Source: Pedobacter metabolipauper
GTDB lineage: Bacteria; Bacteroidota; Bacteroidia; Sphingobacteriales; Sphingobacteriaceae
Length of the DNA: 64,000 bases
Assembly: GCF_004362715.1 (NCBI RefSeq)
Contig: NZ_SNYC01000005.1
Span: 869,781 to 933,780 of the forward strand
Direction: 5' to 3'
In this document: positions 8,993 through 17,656 of the stretch, one piece after another
Layout: each line of letters opens with the position of its first letter
Numbering within the stretch: the first letter of the stretch is position 1
Made by a program: the position numbers and the translations under genes
Notes under the pieces: model-generated
Told to the model about the DNA's origin: nothing
Database searches by the model: none
Seen by the model: the letters and a program-made list of their open reading frames with translations, nothing else

Positions 8993-10147
8993 ATGTCAGT
9001 TACCATAAAAAACAATTCTTTTGAACGGATCAAATCGATAGATATCGTCCGGGGCCTGGTCATGGTGATCATGGCCCTTGACCATACCAGGGAACTGATC
9101 TTTGTTGACGCCCTTGCGCTTGACCCGACCGACCTGAAGGTAACTACGCCTATCCTGTTTTTTACCCGCTGGATTACGCACCTTTGTGCGCCAACCTTCG
9201 TTTTTCTGTCGGGCGTATCCGTTTACCTGTCATTCAGCAGACAGGGTAATTTGACCAAAAGCCGAAATTTCCTGATCAGTCGCGGTCTTTGGCTTATTCT
9301 CCTGGAGTTTACGCTGATCACCTTTGCGATCAGTTTTGACATTCACTTCCAGATCTTCGTGTTCCAGGTGATTGGCGCTATCGGCTTTAGCTTTATCATT
9401 CTGGGATTGTGCTTGAGGCTTAAGCCTGAATTCATCGGTCTGCTCGGGTTGCTGATCATACTTATGCTCCATATATTTCCGGCATTACATGTTCCCGTTT
9501 TATCCCAACCCGAGTTCATACCACTTCCATGGGGTGCAAACCTGCTGATGGCTTACCCGCCCATATTGTGGCTATCCATTATGTTTTTAGGCTTTGGCGT
9601 AGGGAAATGGTTTCTTGTCCCTTCCAGATTGCGGCTCTTTCTTTATATTGGTGTAAGCTGTATCCTATTGTTTGCAGGCATCCGTTACCTCAACGGTGTT
9701 GGTGATCCGGTTCAATGGGCAGCACAAAAAGATGGGCTATTTACTTTTCTTTCTTTTGTAAACCTGACAAAATATCCACCCTCACTGGACTATGACCTGC
9801 TATTTTTAGGGATCATGTTTTTACTTCTTGCCCTCGCGGAACAGTTGAAAGGAAAAGCGGCTCATGTGCTTCATGTATTTGGGAGTGTTCCGTTGTTTTA
9901 TTACCTGCTACATTGGTATCTGATCCGGATCGTTTCCTGCTGCATCTTGTTTGCCCAGGGCTTTGGCCCGGCAGACTTTGAATTCGGTTTCAATTTTGGG
10001 CGGCCGAAAGCAACAAACGGACTACCGCTTTGGGGTGTATACCTCGTTTGGATTGGCATCGTAACTGCACTTTATCCGGCCTGTTTGTGGTATAAAAAGT
10101 ATAAGGCAGCGAACCAACACCACAAGAAGTGGCTTAGGTATCTTTAA
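8993..10147 (+). CDS. Polytopic membrane protein, HGSNAT/DUF1624 acetyltransferase-like
   Basis: The 384-residue protein has about ten hydrophobic segments. Its N-terminus (RIKSIDIVRGLVMVIMALDH) matches the pattern of the heparan-alpha-glucosaminide N-acetyltransferase catalytic family and DUF1624, whose members move acetyl groups across the membrane onto sugars. FLSGVSVYLS and the C-terminal PLFYYLLHWYL also fit. The substrate here is unknown and activity is inferred from family. The gene uses visibly more G/C at third positions than its neighbours. Confidence 0.75.
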   Translation: MSVTIKNNSFERIKSIDIVRGLVMVIMALDHTRELIFVDALALDPTDLKVTTPILFFTRWITHLCAPTFVFLSGVSVYLSFSRQGNLTKSRNFLISRGLWLILLEFTLITFAISFDIHFQIFVFQVIGAIGFSFIILGLCLRLKPEFIGLLGLLIILMLHIFPALHVPVLSQPEFIPLPWGANLLMAYPPILWLSIMFLGFGVGKWFLVPSRLRLFLYIGVSCILLFAGIRYLNGVGDPVQWAAQKDGLFTFLSFVNLTKYPPSLDYDLLFLGIMFLLLALAEQLKGKAAHVLHVFGSVPLFYYLLHWYLIRIVSCCILFAQGFGPADFEFGFNFGRPKATNGLPLWGVYLVWIGIVTALYPACLWYKKYKAANQHHKKWLRYL

Positions 10148-10202
10148 TTGCGACACCTGTAATCATCATCATGATACCGGCTGTTCACAAGCGTACGTCA
10201 AA

Positions 10203-10286
10203 TGTTCATTTACGGACATATAAAAATCCATAAACGGTCTTTACATGCAATTCGTGACACTTATTGAACATGGCACGTCATTGGTT
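10203..10286 (+). promoter_or_regulatory. Possible sigma-54-like promoter with two TGTTCA dyad boxes
   Basis: TGGCACG at 10271-10277 matches the -24 element of sigma-54 promoters exactly. The -12 element at 10282-10286 reads TGGTT and is only a partial match to TTGCA. Two 16-base boxes of similar form, TGTTCATTTACGGACA (10203-10218) and, on the other strand, TGTTCAATAAGTGTCA (10255-10270), lie 52 bases apart centre to centre, about five helical turns. The permease ATG is about 30 bases downstream, which fits the spacing. The imperfect -12 box is the main doubt. Confidence 0.4.
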
Positions 10287-10316
10287 CAATGAGGGGTATA
10301 TCCTAATATTCATTTG

Positions 10317-12665
10317 ATGTTTAAATTAAACTTAAAAATAGCTTTACGCAATTTGTGGACAAACAAATTATTCACCGCTATTAATATATTCGGTCTTTCT
10401 GTTGGCTTAACCGGCTTTATGCTGATCCTGGTTTACGTAAATTATGAAAGAAGCTATGACAGCTGGAACCCTGAAGCTGAACAGGTTTACAGACTATCAA
10501 TTACTGATAATCCAGGTGAGGAAGAATATCCATCTAGCCCGGGAGAACTCGCACCTGCGCTAAAAGCAATTGCCCCGGAGATCACGGCCTATTCCCGCTT
10601 TTATTTTTTCGATTTGGAACAACGGTTGATGGGTGAGCCTGGAAATGAACATTTTATTGACCACATCATGGGTGTAGACAGTAATTGGATGGAGTTATTC
10701 CCTTACAAGTTCATTTACGGCAGTGTTAAAGCTCCACTGGCATCGGCCAATGATATTGTACTCAGCAATAAAATAAGCAAGCAGTTCTTTGGCGACAGTA
10801 ATCCAGTTGGAAAAACCCTTAAGATTAATCAGAAAAAGAGTTATACCGTTACCGGGGTATTTGAAGCTCCTGCTAGTCCGGAGCACATGGAGCACAATGG
10901 CTTTGTACAGATGAGCTCAAAAGGAGATGGCTGGGGTAACGGCAATTTCGTAACCTATCTTAAGCTGGCAAAGGGAACTGACCCTAAACAGTTTGAAGTT
11001 AAACTAAACCAACTGGTAAAGACATTACCAATTGCGAAAAGAGAAAGTAAAAAAAGAATCACGCTTCATATTCAATCCGTAAAAGATATTTACCTGCATG
11101 CCACAGCAGTTCAGGATATCGCAAAAAGAGGTAATGCTGCTAACATCACCATCTTACTCGCACTGTCCAGCCTTTTATTGATCATCGCCTGTATCAACTT
11201 TGCCAATCTATCCATCGCCCAATCTGCAAAAAGAGCTAAAGAAACTGGTATACGTAAGGTAATGGGCGCCTTTAGAACGGAGCTTATTGTGCAGTTCCTT
11301 ACAGAAACAACGGTTCAATGTCTGCTGGCACTTTTTTTAAGTGTTGTATTGGCTGAAATGTGCATCCCTGTTTTAAATATGATGATGGGAACTGAACTTC
11401 AGCTTTTTAATCCGGCATCACTGCAAAAGCTATCCATACAGATTAGCCTGGTCATCCTGATTGTAATTTTAGTATCTGGCGGGTACGCTGCGTTTTTTCT
11501 ATCCGGATTTAAACCTGCACGTGTACTTAAGGGAGATTTTTCAAGAGGTACCGGAAGTTTATGGCTTAGAAAATCATTAATCGTAGCCCAGTTTATAATT
11601 GCTTCTGTTTTCATATCTGCATTGTTGGTTATTAATAACCAGCTGGACTTTATGAAGCATAAAGATAAAGGCTTTAATAGTGACCAGGTATTGATCTTTA
11701 AGGTCCGCAAAGGTGATACCCGCAGAAATTTTGACCAGATCAAACAACGGCTGCTTCAGATTGAAGGTGTAAAAAAGGTGAGCCGCGTAAATTATTATCC
11801 CGGAATAATGGGAATGCAGGTAATTGGCTCTACGGTTGCCGGTAAGCAAATTGACAACCTTAGCATCGTTACTGTTGATCCTGATTATTTTGAGGTGATG
11901 GGAATGAAGGCCGTTAAAGGAGCCTTATTTTCAGGACGGCACAGCACCGACAGTGCTTCAATTATTGTAAACGAAGCTGCCTACAAAAAATATGGCATGC
12001 AAAATAGCCTGGGTAAAAAATGGGTTTATGATTTTAACTTTACAGGTGTTGTAAAGAACCACATCCAAAAAGGGATGGATGTTGAAGTAGAACCAACTGC
12101 GTTTATTGTTGAAAATGGTAACTCAAACCCTGCAGATCATGTGGTTGTTAAAATGGGATCGAAAAATATCCAGCAGACTGTTAAAGAGATCCAATCGGTA
12201 TGGCAAACTGCAGAGCCTTTTCCATTTGAATACAATTGGCTGGATCAGAGTTTTCAACAGGTATATATTCAGTATATACGCCTTGGAAAACTATTTACTA
12301 TTTTTACTTACGTCACGTTATTTATTGCAGCCTTAGGTTTATTTGCATTGGCTGCATTTACTACACGGCAGCGGACTAAAGAGATTGGTATCCGGAAAGT
12401 ATTGGGAGCTGACGACCTTGACATTATTAAACTCATCAATAAGAGTTTTATCTGGCTCATTTTAGCAGCTAACGCTGTGGCCATTCCGCTTGCATTTATA
12501 TTAACTTCAAAGTGGCTTAATGGATTTGTTTACCGTGCGCAGATCAGTATACTCCCTTTTTGCTTTGCACTGCTTATTTCCATGATCATTACCATTTTAA
12601 CGGTAAGCTTTCAGGCTTATAAGGCGGCAAAAGCAACACCTGTCCATGCACTTAAATATGAATAA
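10317..12665 (+). CDS. MacB/FtsX-type ABC transporter permease
   Basis: The 782-residue protein has the layout of Bacteroidota permeases with two FtsX modules. A MacB-type N-terminus (LKIALRNLWTNKLFTAINIFG) starts with a membrane segment, a periplasmic core follows, then three segments (about 277-400), a short linker and a second core, and three C-terminal segments. The signature ETGIRKVMGA occurs in module 1 and KEIGIRKVLGA in module 2. These proteins usually export peptides or lipids or act as mechanotransmitters, with a separate ATPase. No ATPase gene is adjacent. I chose the ATG at 10317; a TTG one codon earlier is possible. Confidence 0.88.
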   Translation: MFKLNLKIALRNLWTNKLFTAINIFGLSVGLTGFMLILVYVNYERSYDSWNPEAEQVYRLSITDNPGEEEYPSSPGELAPALKAIAPEITAYSRFYFFDLEQRLMGEPGNEHFIDHIMGVDSNWMELFPYKFIYGSVKAPLASANDIVLSNKISKQFFGDSNPVGKTLKINQKKSYTVTGVFEAPASPEHMEHNGFVQMSSKGDGWGNGNFVTYLKLAKGTDPKQFEVKLNQLVKTLPIAKRESKKRITLHIQSVKDIYLHATAVQDIAKRGNAANITILLALSSLLLIIACINFANLSIAQSAKRAKETGIRKVMGAFRTELIVQFLTETTVQCLLALFLSVVLAEMCIPVLNMMMGTELQLFNPASLQKLSIQISLVILIVILVSGGYAAFFLSGFKPARVLKGDFSRGTGSLWLRKSLIVAQFIIASVFISALLVINNQLDFMKHKDKGFNSDQVLIFKVRKGDTRRNFDQIKQRLLQIEGVKKVSRVNYYPGIMGMQVIGSTVAGKQIDNLSIVTVDPDYFEVMGMKAVKGALFSGRHSTDSASIIVNEAAYKKYGMQNSLGKKWVYDFNFTGVVKNHIQKGMDVEVEPTAFIVENGNSNPADHVVVKMGSKNIQQTVKEIQSVWQTAEPFPFEYNWLDQSFQQVYIQYIRLGKLFTIFTYVTLFIAALGLFALAAFTTRQRTKEIGIRKVLGADDLDIIKLINKSFIWLILAANAVAIPLAFILTSKWLNGFVYRAQISILPFCFALLISMIITILTVSFQAYKAAKATPVHALKYE

Positions 12666-12808
12666 CAAAAATTTCAGTGTCTTGTTATAGTTGTTATTAT
12701 AGTCATATAAATAACAATTATTTAAATCTCACATCCAGACGTCCCGGAATTACGTTTACAAATTAGGCATTATTATGCCAATAAAAGGGGAATACACGTT
12801 TTTAATAC

Positions 12809-13408
12809 ATGAGAAAATATTTAGCTGCGCTATGGTTATTTGCGCTGGTACTTGTATTGGCCGGATTTTTCTGGTTCAATCAATTGAGATATTTATTACC
12901 TACACCAGTACCTGTTTCTTATAAGGAGGTTCTTCCTGGTGAAAAAATAAAGCTGAGTGCTGATTTATCGACACTCAATGAGAAGCCTTTGTTCCTTCAT
13001 TTTTTTAATCCGGATTGCCCATGTTCCAGGTTTAATATGGATCATTTTAAATCACTGGTTAAGCAATATGGAGGCCGGCTGAATTTTGCAGTCGTATTAA
13101 TGTCTGCCAGTCCTGCTGATCCTGAAGAAATCCGTAAACGTTTCGATTTAGATATTCCTGTTTTTAACGACTCAAATGTACTGGCAAAATCTTGTGGGGT
13201 GTATTCAACGCCGCAGGCTGTTGTTCTTGAAAAAGGGTCGAAGCTTTATTACCGCGGAAATTACAACAAGAGCAGATACTGCACAGACGAGGCTACCAGC
13301 TATGCAAAGATCGCCGTCGAAAATCTAATACACCGCCAGCAAAATGTTAAGTTCAATGTTCTTGCATTACAGGCCTATGGTTGTACACTTCCTAACTGCA
13401 TCAATTAA
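12809..13408 (+). CDS. Membrane-anchored thioredoxin-like protein with CPC motif
   Basis: The 199-residue protein has one N-terminal membrane segment (about 5-24) and then a thioredoxin-like fold facing the periplasm. The active-site position reads NPDCPCSRFN, a Cys-Pro-Cys (70 and 72) in place of CXXC. The cis-proline loop is GVYSTPQAVV. Extra cysteines at about 129, 154 and the C-terminal pair CTLPNC could form disulfides. The family is the DUF6436/thioredoxin-like group, as far as I can judge. Its TAA overlaps the ATG of the hybrid kinase by one base, so translation is coupled. A role as redox partner of the kinase is inference. Confidence 0.75.
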   Translation: MRKYLAALWLFALVLVLAGFFWFNQLRYLLPTPVPVSYKEVLPGEKIKLSADLSTLNEKPLFLHFFNPDCPCSRFNMDHFKSLVKQYGGRLNFAVVLMSASPADPEEIRKRFDLDIPVFNDSNVLAKSCGVYSTPQAVVLEKGSKLYYRGNYNKSRYCTDEATSYAKIAVENLIHRQQNVKFNVLALQAYGCTLPNCIN

Positions 13409-15651
13409 TGCTGAAAATTTTAAAGTCATATTCAGAAGATCAAAAGTCGATCATAGATTTCAGGTCTGATATTAATAAAAGATCCGATCAGTTGATTAAT
13501 TACTTTCTCATTGCTTTTTTCCTTCTTGGCTTATACTTCGCTACATTTTACGATACCTGGAATATTGCTTTTGGAGTTGGGGGAACATTACTCATAGCTT
13601 ACTATAGCATGAAGTGGCTTTTCCCAAAATCAACCCTGCATCAATATGTGCTAAGTGTGTGTCTTGGTGTCTTTATGGCCCAATTTATATTTCAAATGCA
13701 TGGTATGTTTGAGATGCACTTTTTCGCCTTCATAGGGAGTGCCATATTGATTACCTATCAGAACTGGAAACTTCAGATACCGATGCTGCTGTTTGTGGTA
13801 ATCCACCATGTTGGATTGAACTATCTTCAGAGTATTGGATACGATGCTGTATATTTTACAACACTGGACCATCTTGAGTTTCAAACCATGTGCATCCACA
13901 TTTTCTTAACCGCAATTATATATTTTGTATGCGGTTTGTGGGCGTATAATTTGAATAAATACAATGGCGCACAACTTGCCATGCTTTTGCAGATTGAGGA
14001 AAGAAAAAAAAATGAGGAGATACTGGAAGCTTTAAATGAAGAATTACGGCTATCAAACCAGGAGGCTCTGGATGCGATGAAAGTTGCGGAAAAAGCTGTT
14101 CAGGCAAAAAGCATTTTTCTTGCCACGATGAGCCATGAGATCCGTACACCAATGAATGGTGTAATGGGCATGACCTCTTTATTGATGAACACCCAATTGT
14201 CTGAAGAACAGGCAGACTATGTGAATGTGATCGACACCAGTGCAGATGCACTGCTGAGTGTGATCAATGATATTCTCGACTTTTCAAAAATAGAATCCGG
14301 GCATATGGATCTCAATGCGCACAGCTTTGATCTTCAGAAATGTATTGAGGATGTTATTGACCTGTTTGTCAGTAAATCTGCCGCCAGAGGAATTGAACTC
14401 TTCTATGAAATTGATCCTTCTATACCAGAAGTGATCATTACCGACAGCGTTCGCCTTAGACAAGTATTGATCAATTTACTGAATAATGCAATAAAATTCA
14501 CCAATCATGGAGAGGTACACCTTAAAGTTCAGCCGCTAAAGATTGCGAATGAAAAAGTTAAAATCCTATTTGAGGTTCGCGATACAGGAATTGGAATCGC
14601 TGCCGATCAGATTGGCCAGCTTTTTAAGGCGTTTTCACAAGTTGACTCTTCGAACACCAGAAGATTTGGTGGTACAGGATTGGGACTGGTGATCAGTGAG
14701 AGACTTGTTCACTTAATGAATGGCACAATCGATGTTAAAAGTGAAGAAGGTAAAGGTTCTGTATTTTCATTTACCATTGAGGCGGGCATTAAACTGATCA
14801 GGAAACCAGACTTAATGCCGGGCACTCTTTTAAATCACCGGGAAAAACGAATTCTTATTGTAGATGACAATTTCACTAACCTCAGAATTTTAAAAACGCA
14901 GCTTGAAATCTGGAAGTTCCTGCCTATGGTTGTCAGCTCAGGAAAAGAAGCCCTCCGGCTTTTAGATTCAGAGACCGAATTTCATTTGATGATCACAGAT
15001 TACCAAATGCCGGATATGGATGGTATTGCCTTAACTAAAGAAATCCGTTCCAGAAATTTGAAGTTCCCTGTTATCTTACTCAGTTCTGTTGGAGAAGAAA
15101 GCAGACAGGACCATTCGGATCTTTTCTTTGGTATTCTAAATAAACCTGCAAAAAACAAACCGTTCTTAAGTCTGATCTACCAGGCATTAAATTACCAGGT
15201 GGAGAAGCAGGGACAGGGCGTAACGACTGGTAAACATAACCTGACTGACGAGTTTTCTACTTTATACCCGTTAACTATTCTTTTGGCTGAAGACAACTTG
15301 ATCAATATCAAACTAATCAGTACTGTTCTAAGCAAACTTGGCTACAACATAGACATTGTTCATAATGGATTACAAGCTTATAAGATGTGCACAGAGAAAC
15401 TTTATGACCTGGTGCTGATGGATGTGCTCATGCCGGAACTGGATGGCCTGGAGGCCACTGTAAAGATCAGATCGGCAGACATTATACAACCGGCAATTAT
15501 TGCCCTAACTGCGAACGCTATGCCTGAAGACAGGCATAAATGCATTGAGGCCGGCATGGATGATTATCTTTCCAAACCATTAAAAGTAGATCTGCTGGTA
15601 TCTGCATTAAAAAAAGTATATATGTCTAAGCATACAAAAAAACTGCATTAG
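13408..15651 (+). CDS. Hybrid histidine kinase with two receiver domains
   Basis: The 747-residue protein has six predicted membrane segments (about 28-182). They contain a conserved-looking His pattern, MHGMFEMHFF (98-106) and VVIHHVG (130-136), which resembles the membrane domain of some chemotaxis receptors and cyclases. A short coiled coil (about 195-235) follows. HisKA has SHEIRTP with His243, and HATPase has NNAIKF, DTGIGI and GGTGLGL. Receiver 1 carries Asp531 (ITDYQMPD) and receiver 2 carries Asp672 (LMDVLMPE). There is no HPt domain, so the final partner is elsewhere. It is coupled to the CPC thioredoxin-like gene. Confidence 0.92.
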   Translation: MLKILKSYSEDQKSIIDFRSDINKRSDQLINYFLIAFFLLGLYFATFYDTWNIAFGVGGTLLIAYYSMKWLFPKSTLHQYVLSVCLGVFMAQFIFQMHGMFEMHFFAFIGSAILITYQNWKLQIPMLLFVVIHHVGLNYLQSIGYDAVYFTTLDHLEFQTMCIHIFLTAIIYFVCGLWAYNLNKYNGAQLAMLLQIEERKKNEEILEALNEELRLSNQEALDAMKVAEKAVQAKSIFLATMSHEIRTPMNGVMGMTSLLMNTQLSEEQADYVNVIDTSADALLSVINDILDFSKIESGHMDLNAHSFDLQKCIEDVIDLFVSKSAARGIELFYEIDPSIPEVIITDSVRLRQVLINLLNNAIKFTNHGEVHLKVQPLKIANEKVKILFEVRDTGIGIAADQIGQLFKAFSQVDSSNTRRFGGTGLGLVISERLVHLMNGTIDVKSEEGKGSVFSFTIEAGIKLIRKPDLMPGTLLNHREKRILIVDDNFTNLRILKTQLEIWKFLPMVVSSGKEALRLLDSETEFHLMITDYQMPDMDGIALTKEIRSRNLKFPVILLSSVGEESRQDHSDLFFGILNKPAKNKPFLSLIYQALNYQVEKQGQGVTTGKHNLTDEFSTLYPLTILLAEDNLINIKLISTVLSKLGYNIDIVHNGLQAYKMCTEKLYDLVLMDVLMPELDGLEATVKIRSADIIQPAIIALTANAMPEDRHKCIEAGMDDYLSKPLKVDLLVSALKKVYMSKHTKKLH

Positions 15652-15660
15652 CCGAGTCCA

Positions 15661-16077
15661 TTACTTAATATTGAATGGTAAATTCTGTATATTTTTAATT
15701 TCAAGACGTGTTGTGGTCCCGAAGTTATTGTTCTCAAAAATTAAAACATCACCATTCACCTTATAATCGTACCAATAATCGCTCATGAGGTATGTGCTTT
15801 TAGCAGACAGATTGACCACAATCGTTTTTCTTTCATATAATTTCTCCATCCATGAACAGACCATATATTTTTGCTGGTCTGGAAAGATAAAATTACATCC
15901 CCAGAAAAAACCCTCAAGCTGCAGGCCATCGACATTTAAAGAATGATAGGAGTCTCCATGAGGCGGTTCACCAAGATACTTTAGTTCAATAGCATGACCG
16001 CTTTCTGTAAGTATGATCTCGTAATCATCCATTCCCATCCAATGAGATTGGTCGTCTGAAATTTTAACAGTTGTCAT
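15661..16077 (-). CDS. Hypothetical protein
   Basis: The 138-residue protein has no signal peptide or membrane segment. It is rich in Tyr, Trp and Asn and looks like a small beta-rich cytoplasmic domain. The segment HGDSYHSLNVDGLQLEGFFWG is its most distinctive part, but I do not recognise a family. It converges with the hybrid kinase gene, nine bases apart, with no clear hairpin between them. The start fits the coding pattern but has no further support. Confidence 0.6.
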   Translation of the reverse strand: MTTVKISDDQSHWMGMDDYEIILTESGHAIELKYLGEPPHGDSYHSLNVDGLQLEGFFWGCNFIFPDQQKYMVCSWMEKLYERKTIVVNLSAKSTYLMSDYWYDYKVNGDVLIFENNNFGTTTRLEIKNIQNLPFNIK

Positions 16078-16265
16078 TTCACTTCTATTGCAGGTTTCTT
16101 TCGCATAATTATAAAGCAGGGAGTTTTATTCCTGTATATATTATAATTACAACTCAATATACACGGATTTGTTTTGGTTCCATCTCTTCATTGTGTGACA
16201 TTTTTTAGTTCCATGCGATTAACTAGGCATATTTAAAAACTATCTTTAATATCAACAGAAGAATA

Positions 16266-16778
16266 ATGAGAGCACTCAGCCCTGAAGATGAATTTATAGC
16301 CGTAATTGATCAGCATAAGGGGCTGATCTATAAGATTGCCAACTCCTATAAAAAGGATGGGGACGATAGAAAAGATCTGGTACAGGAGATCATTTTCCAG
16401 CTTTGGCGTTCTTTTCACAGTTTCAACAGACAGAGTCAAGTCTCAACATGGATGTACCGGGTAGCGCTGAATGTATCTATATCTTCCTACAGGAAGGATA
16501 AGCGCGAAGCTGCCCGGAGGCTGCCATTTTCAGAAAACATGCTGGAGTTCAGTGCACCTGAAATGCAAATAGAAACGGAACAAAACCTATGGTTACTACA
16601 GCAATTTATAAATGAACTGAACAGGCTTGATAAAGCACTGATGTTACTTTATCTGGAAGACAAAAACGGGAAGGAGATGGCAGAGATCCTCGGCTTATCA
16701 GAAACTAATGTAAGAACCAGGATTAACCGGATTAAAGGGAAACTAAAACAAAGATTTTCAACAATAAATACATATTAA
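16266..16778 (+). CDS. ECF-type RNA polymerase sigma factor
   Basis: The 170-residue protein has sigma region 2 (about 15-85; DLVQEIIFQLWRSFHSF and STWMYRVALNVSIS) and region 4 (about 115-165; helix-turn-helix EMAEILGLSETNVRTRINR). There is no sigma-1 or sigma-3 region, so it is an extracytoplasmic-function type. It directs RNA polymerase to a small regulon. The gene after it starts one base past its stop and encodes a membrane protein, the usual place for an anti-sigma factor. Its target promoters are not established. Confidence 0.92.
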   Translation: MRALSPEDEFIAVIDQHKGLIYKIANSYKKDGDDRKDLVQEIIFQLWRSFHSFNRQSQVSTWMYRVALNVSISSYRKDKREAARRLPFSENMLEFSAPEMQIETEQNLWLLQQFINELNRLDKALMLLYLEDKNGKEMAEILGLSETNVRTRINRIKGKLKQRFSTINTY

Positions 16779-16779
16779 C

Positions 16780-17418
16780 ATGGAAGAATTAGCAATCAGA
16801 CAACTCTGGGATAATTATGATAAAAAGCTGGAACAATCTATCCAGCTAAACCGGAAAATCATTAGACAAATGCTGCTTCAAAAGATAGAGCACAGGATCA
16901 ACGCTTTTAAAAGATCTCATATTACCACCATAGTGATCGGTATTTTATGGGTTGCACTGCTGGTTTTTCTGTTGGCAAATTCACGAAGCAACACTTACTT
17001 TTTGATCTCCGTTGGCTTCATTGGTCTTTTCAATGTTTATGCAGTTGCCATTTATTTAAGGCATTTGGTTATGGTAAACCAGGTTGACTTAACTTGCAGT
17101 GTCAAAGAGACACAGCGGAAAATTTCAGCGCTGCAGATCTCCTTCATCAATGAAGGAAGGGTCTTGTTTTTACAGGCTCCTTTTTATTGTACATTTTGGT
17201 ACAATGATGACCTGGTTGCAAATGGCAGCACACCATTTTGGATCATCAATCTCAGCGTTGTTGCTTTTTTTACAGTGATCTCTATTTACCTTTTTACAAC
17301 TGCCACTTACAAAAACATTCATCGCCCATGGGTTAGAACAATACTTGAAAGCTTCGGTGGAAAAGCCTTTGCTTCTACAATAAAGCTTCTTGAAGAGATG
17401 GAAGAAAATGAAAATTAG
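16780..17418 (+). CDS. Membrane protein paired with the ECF sigma factor
   Basis: The 212-residue protein has a cytoplasmic N-terminus of about 45 residues with helical, charged character. Three or four membrane segments follow (about 47-67, 72-96, perhaps 118-133, 150-172), then a cytoplasmic tail. It starts one base after the sigma factor stop, so both are co-translated. Position and topology suggest a regulator of the sigma factor, perhaps an anti-sigma factor, but I see no zinc-binding ZAS motif or FecR-like domain. Function is inference. Confidence 0.65.
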   Translation: MEELAIRQLWDNYDKKLEQSIQLNRKIIRQMLLQKIEHRINAFKRSHITTIVIGILWVALLVFLLANSRSNTYFLISVGFIGLFNVYAVAIYLRHLVMVNQVDLTCSVKETQRKISALQISFINEGRVLFLQAPFYCTFWYNDDLVANGSTPFWIINLSVVAFFTVISIYLFTTATYKNIHRPWVRTILESFGGKAFASTIKLLEEMEENEN

Positions 17419-17426
17419 TTCAAATA

Positions 17427-17461
17427 AAGAAGCCTTTCAGTTAATTCTGAAAGGCTTCTTT
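17427..17461. terminator. Bidirectional hairpin terminator
   Basis: A perfect 14-base stem (arms 17427-17440 and 17447-17460, loop TTAATT) starts with AAGAAGCC and ends GGCTTCTT. It ends the sigma factor operon on the plus strand and lies at the 3' end of the minus-strand tRNA-Ala, so it can serve both. Confidence 0.9.
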
Positions 17462-17539
<78 letters not shown>

Positions 17540-17656
17540 TGGCTAAGTAATTATAAAAATTACCAGAGTGGGGCAAAAGTAATTAATTTTGGATGGGATG
17601 CAAATTAAATGTTAAAAATAGTGATCGATTTTCGGTAGACCCTCCTGGGGGAAACA

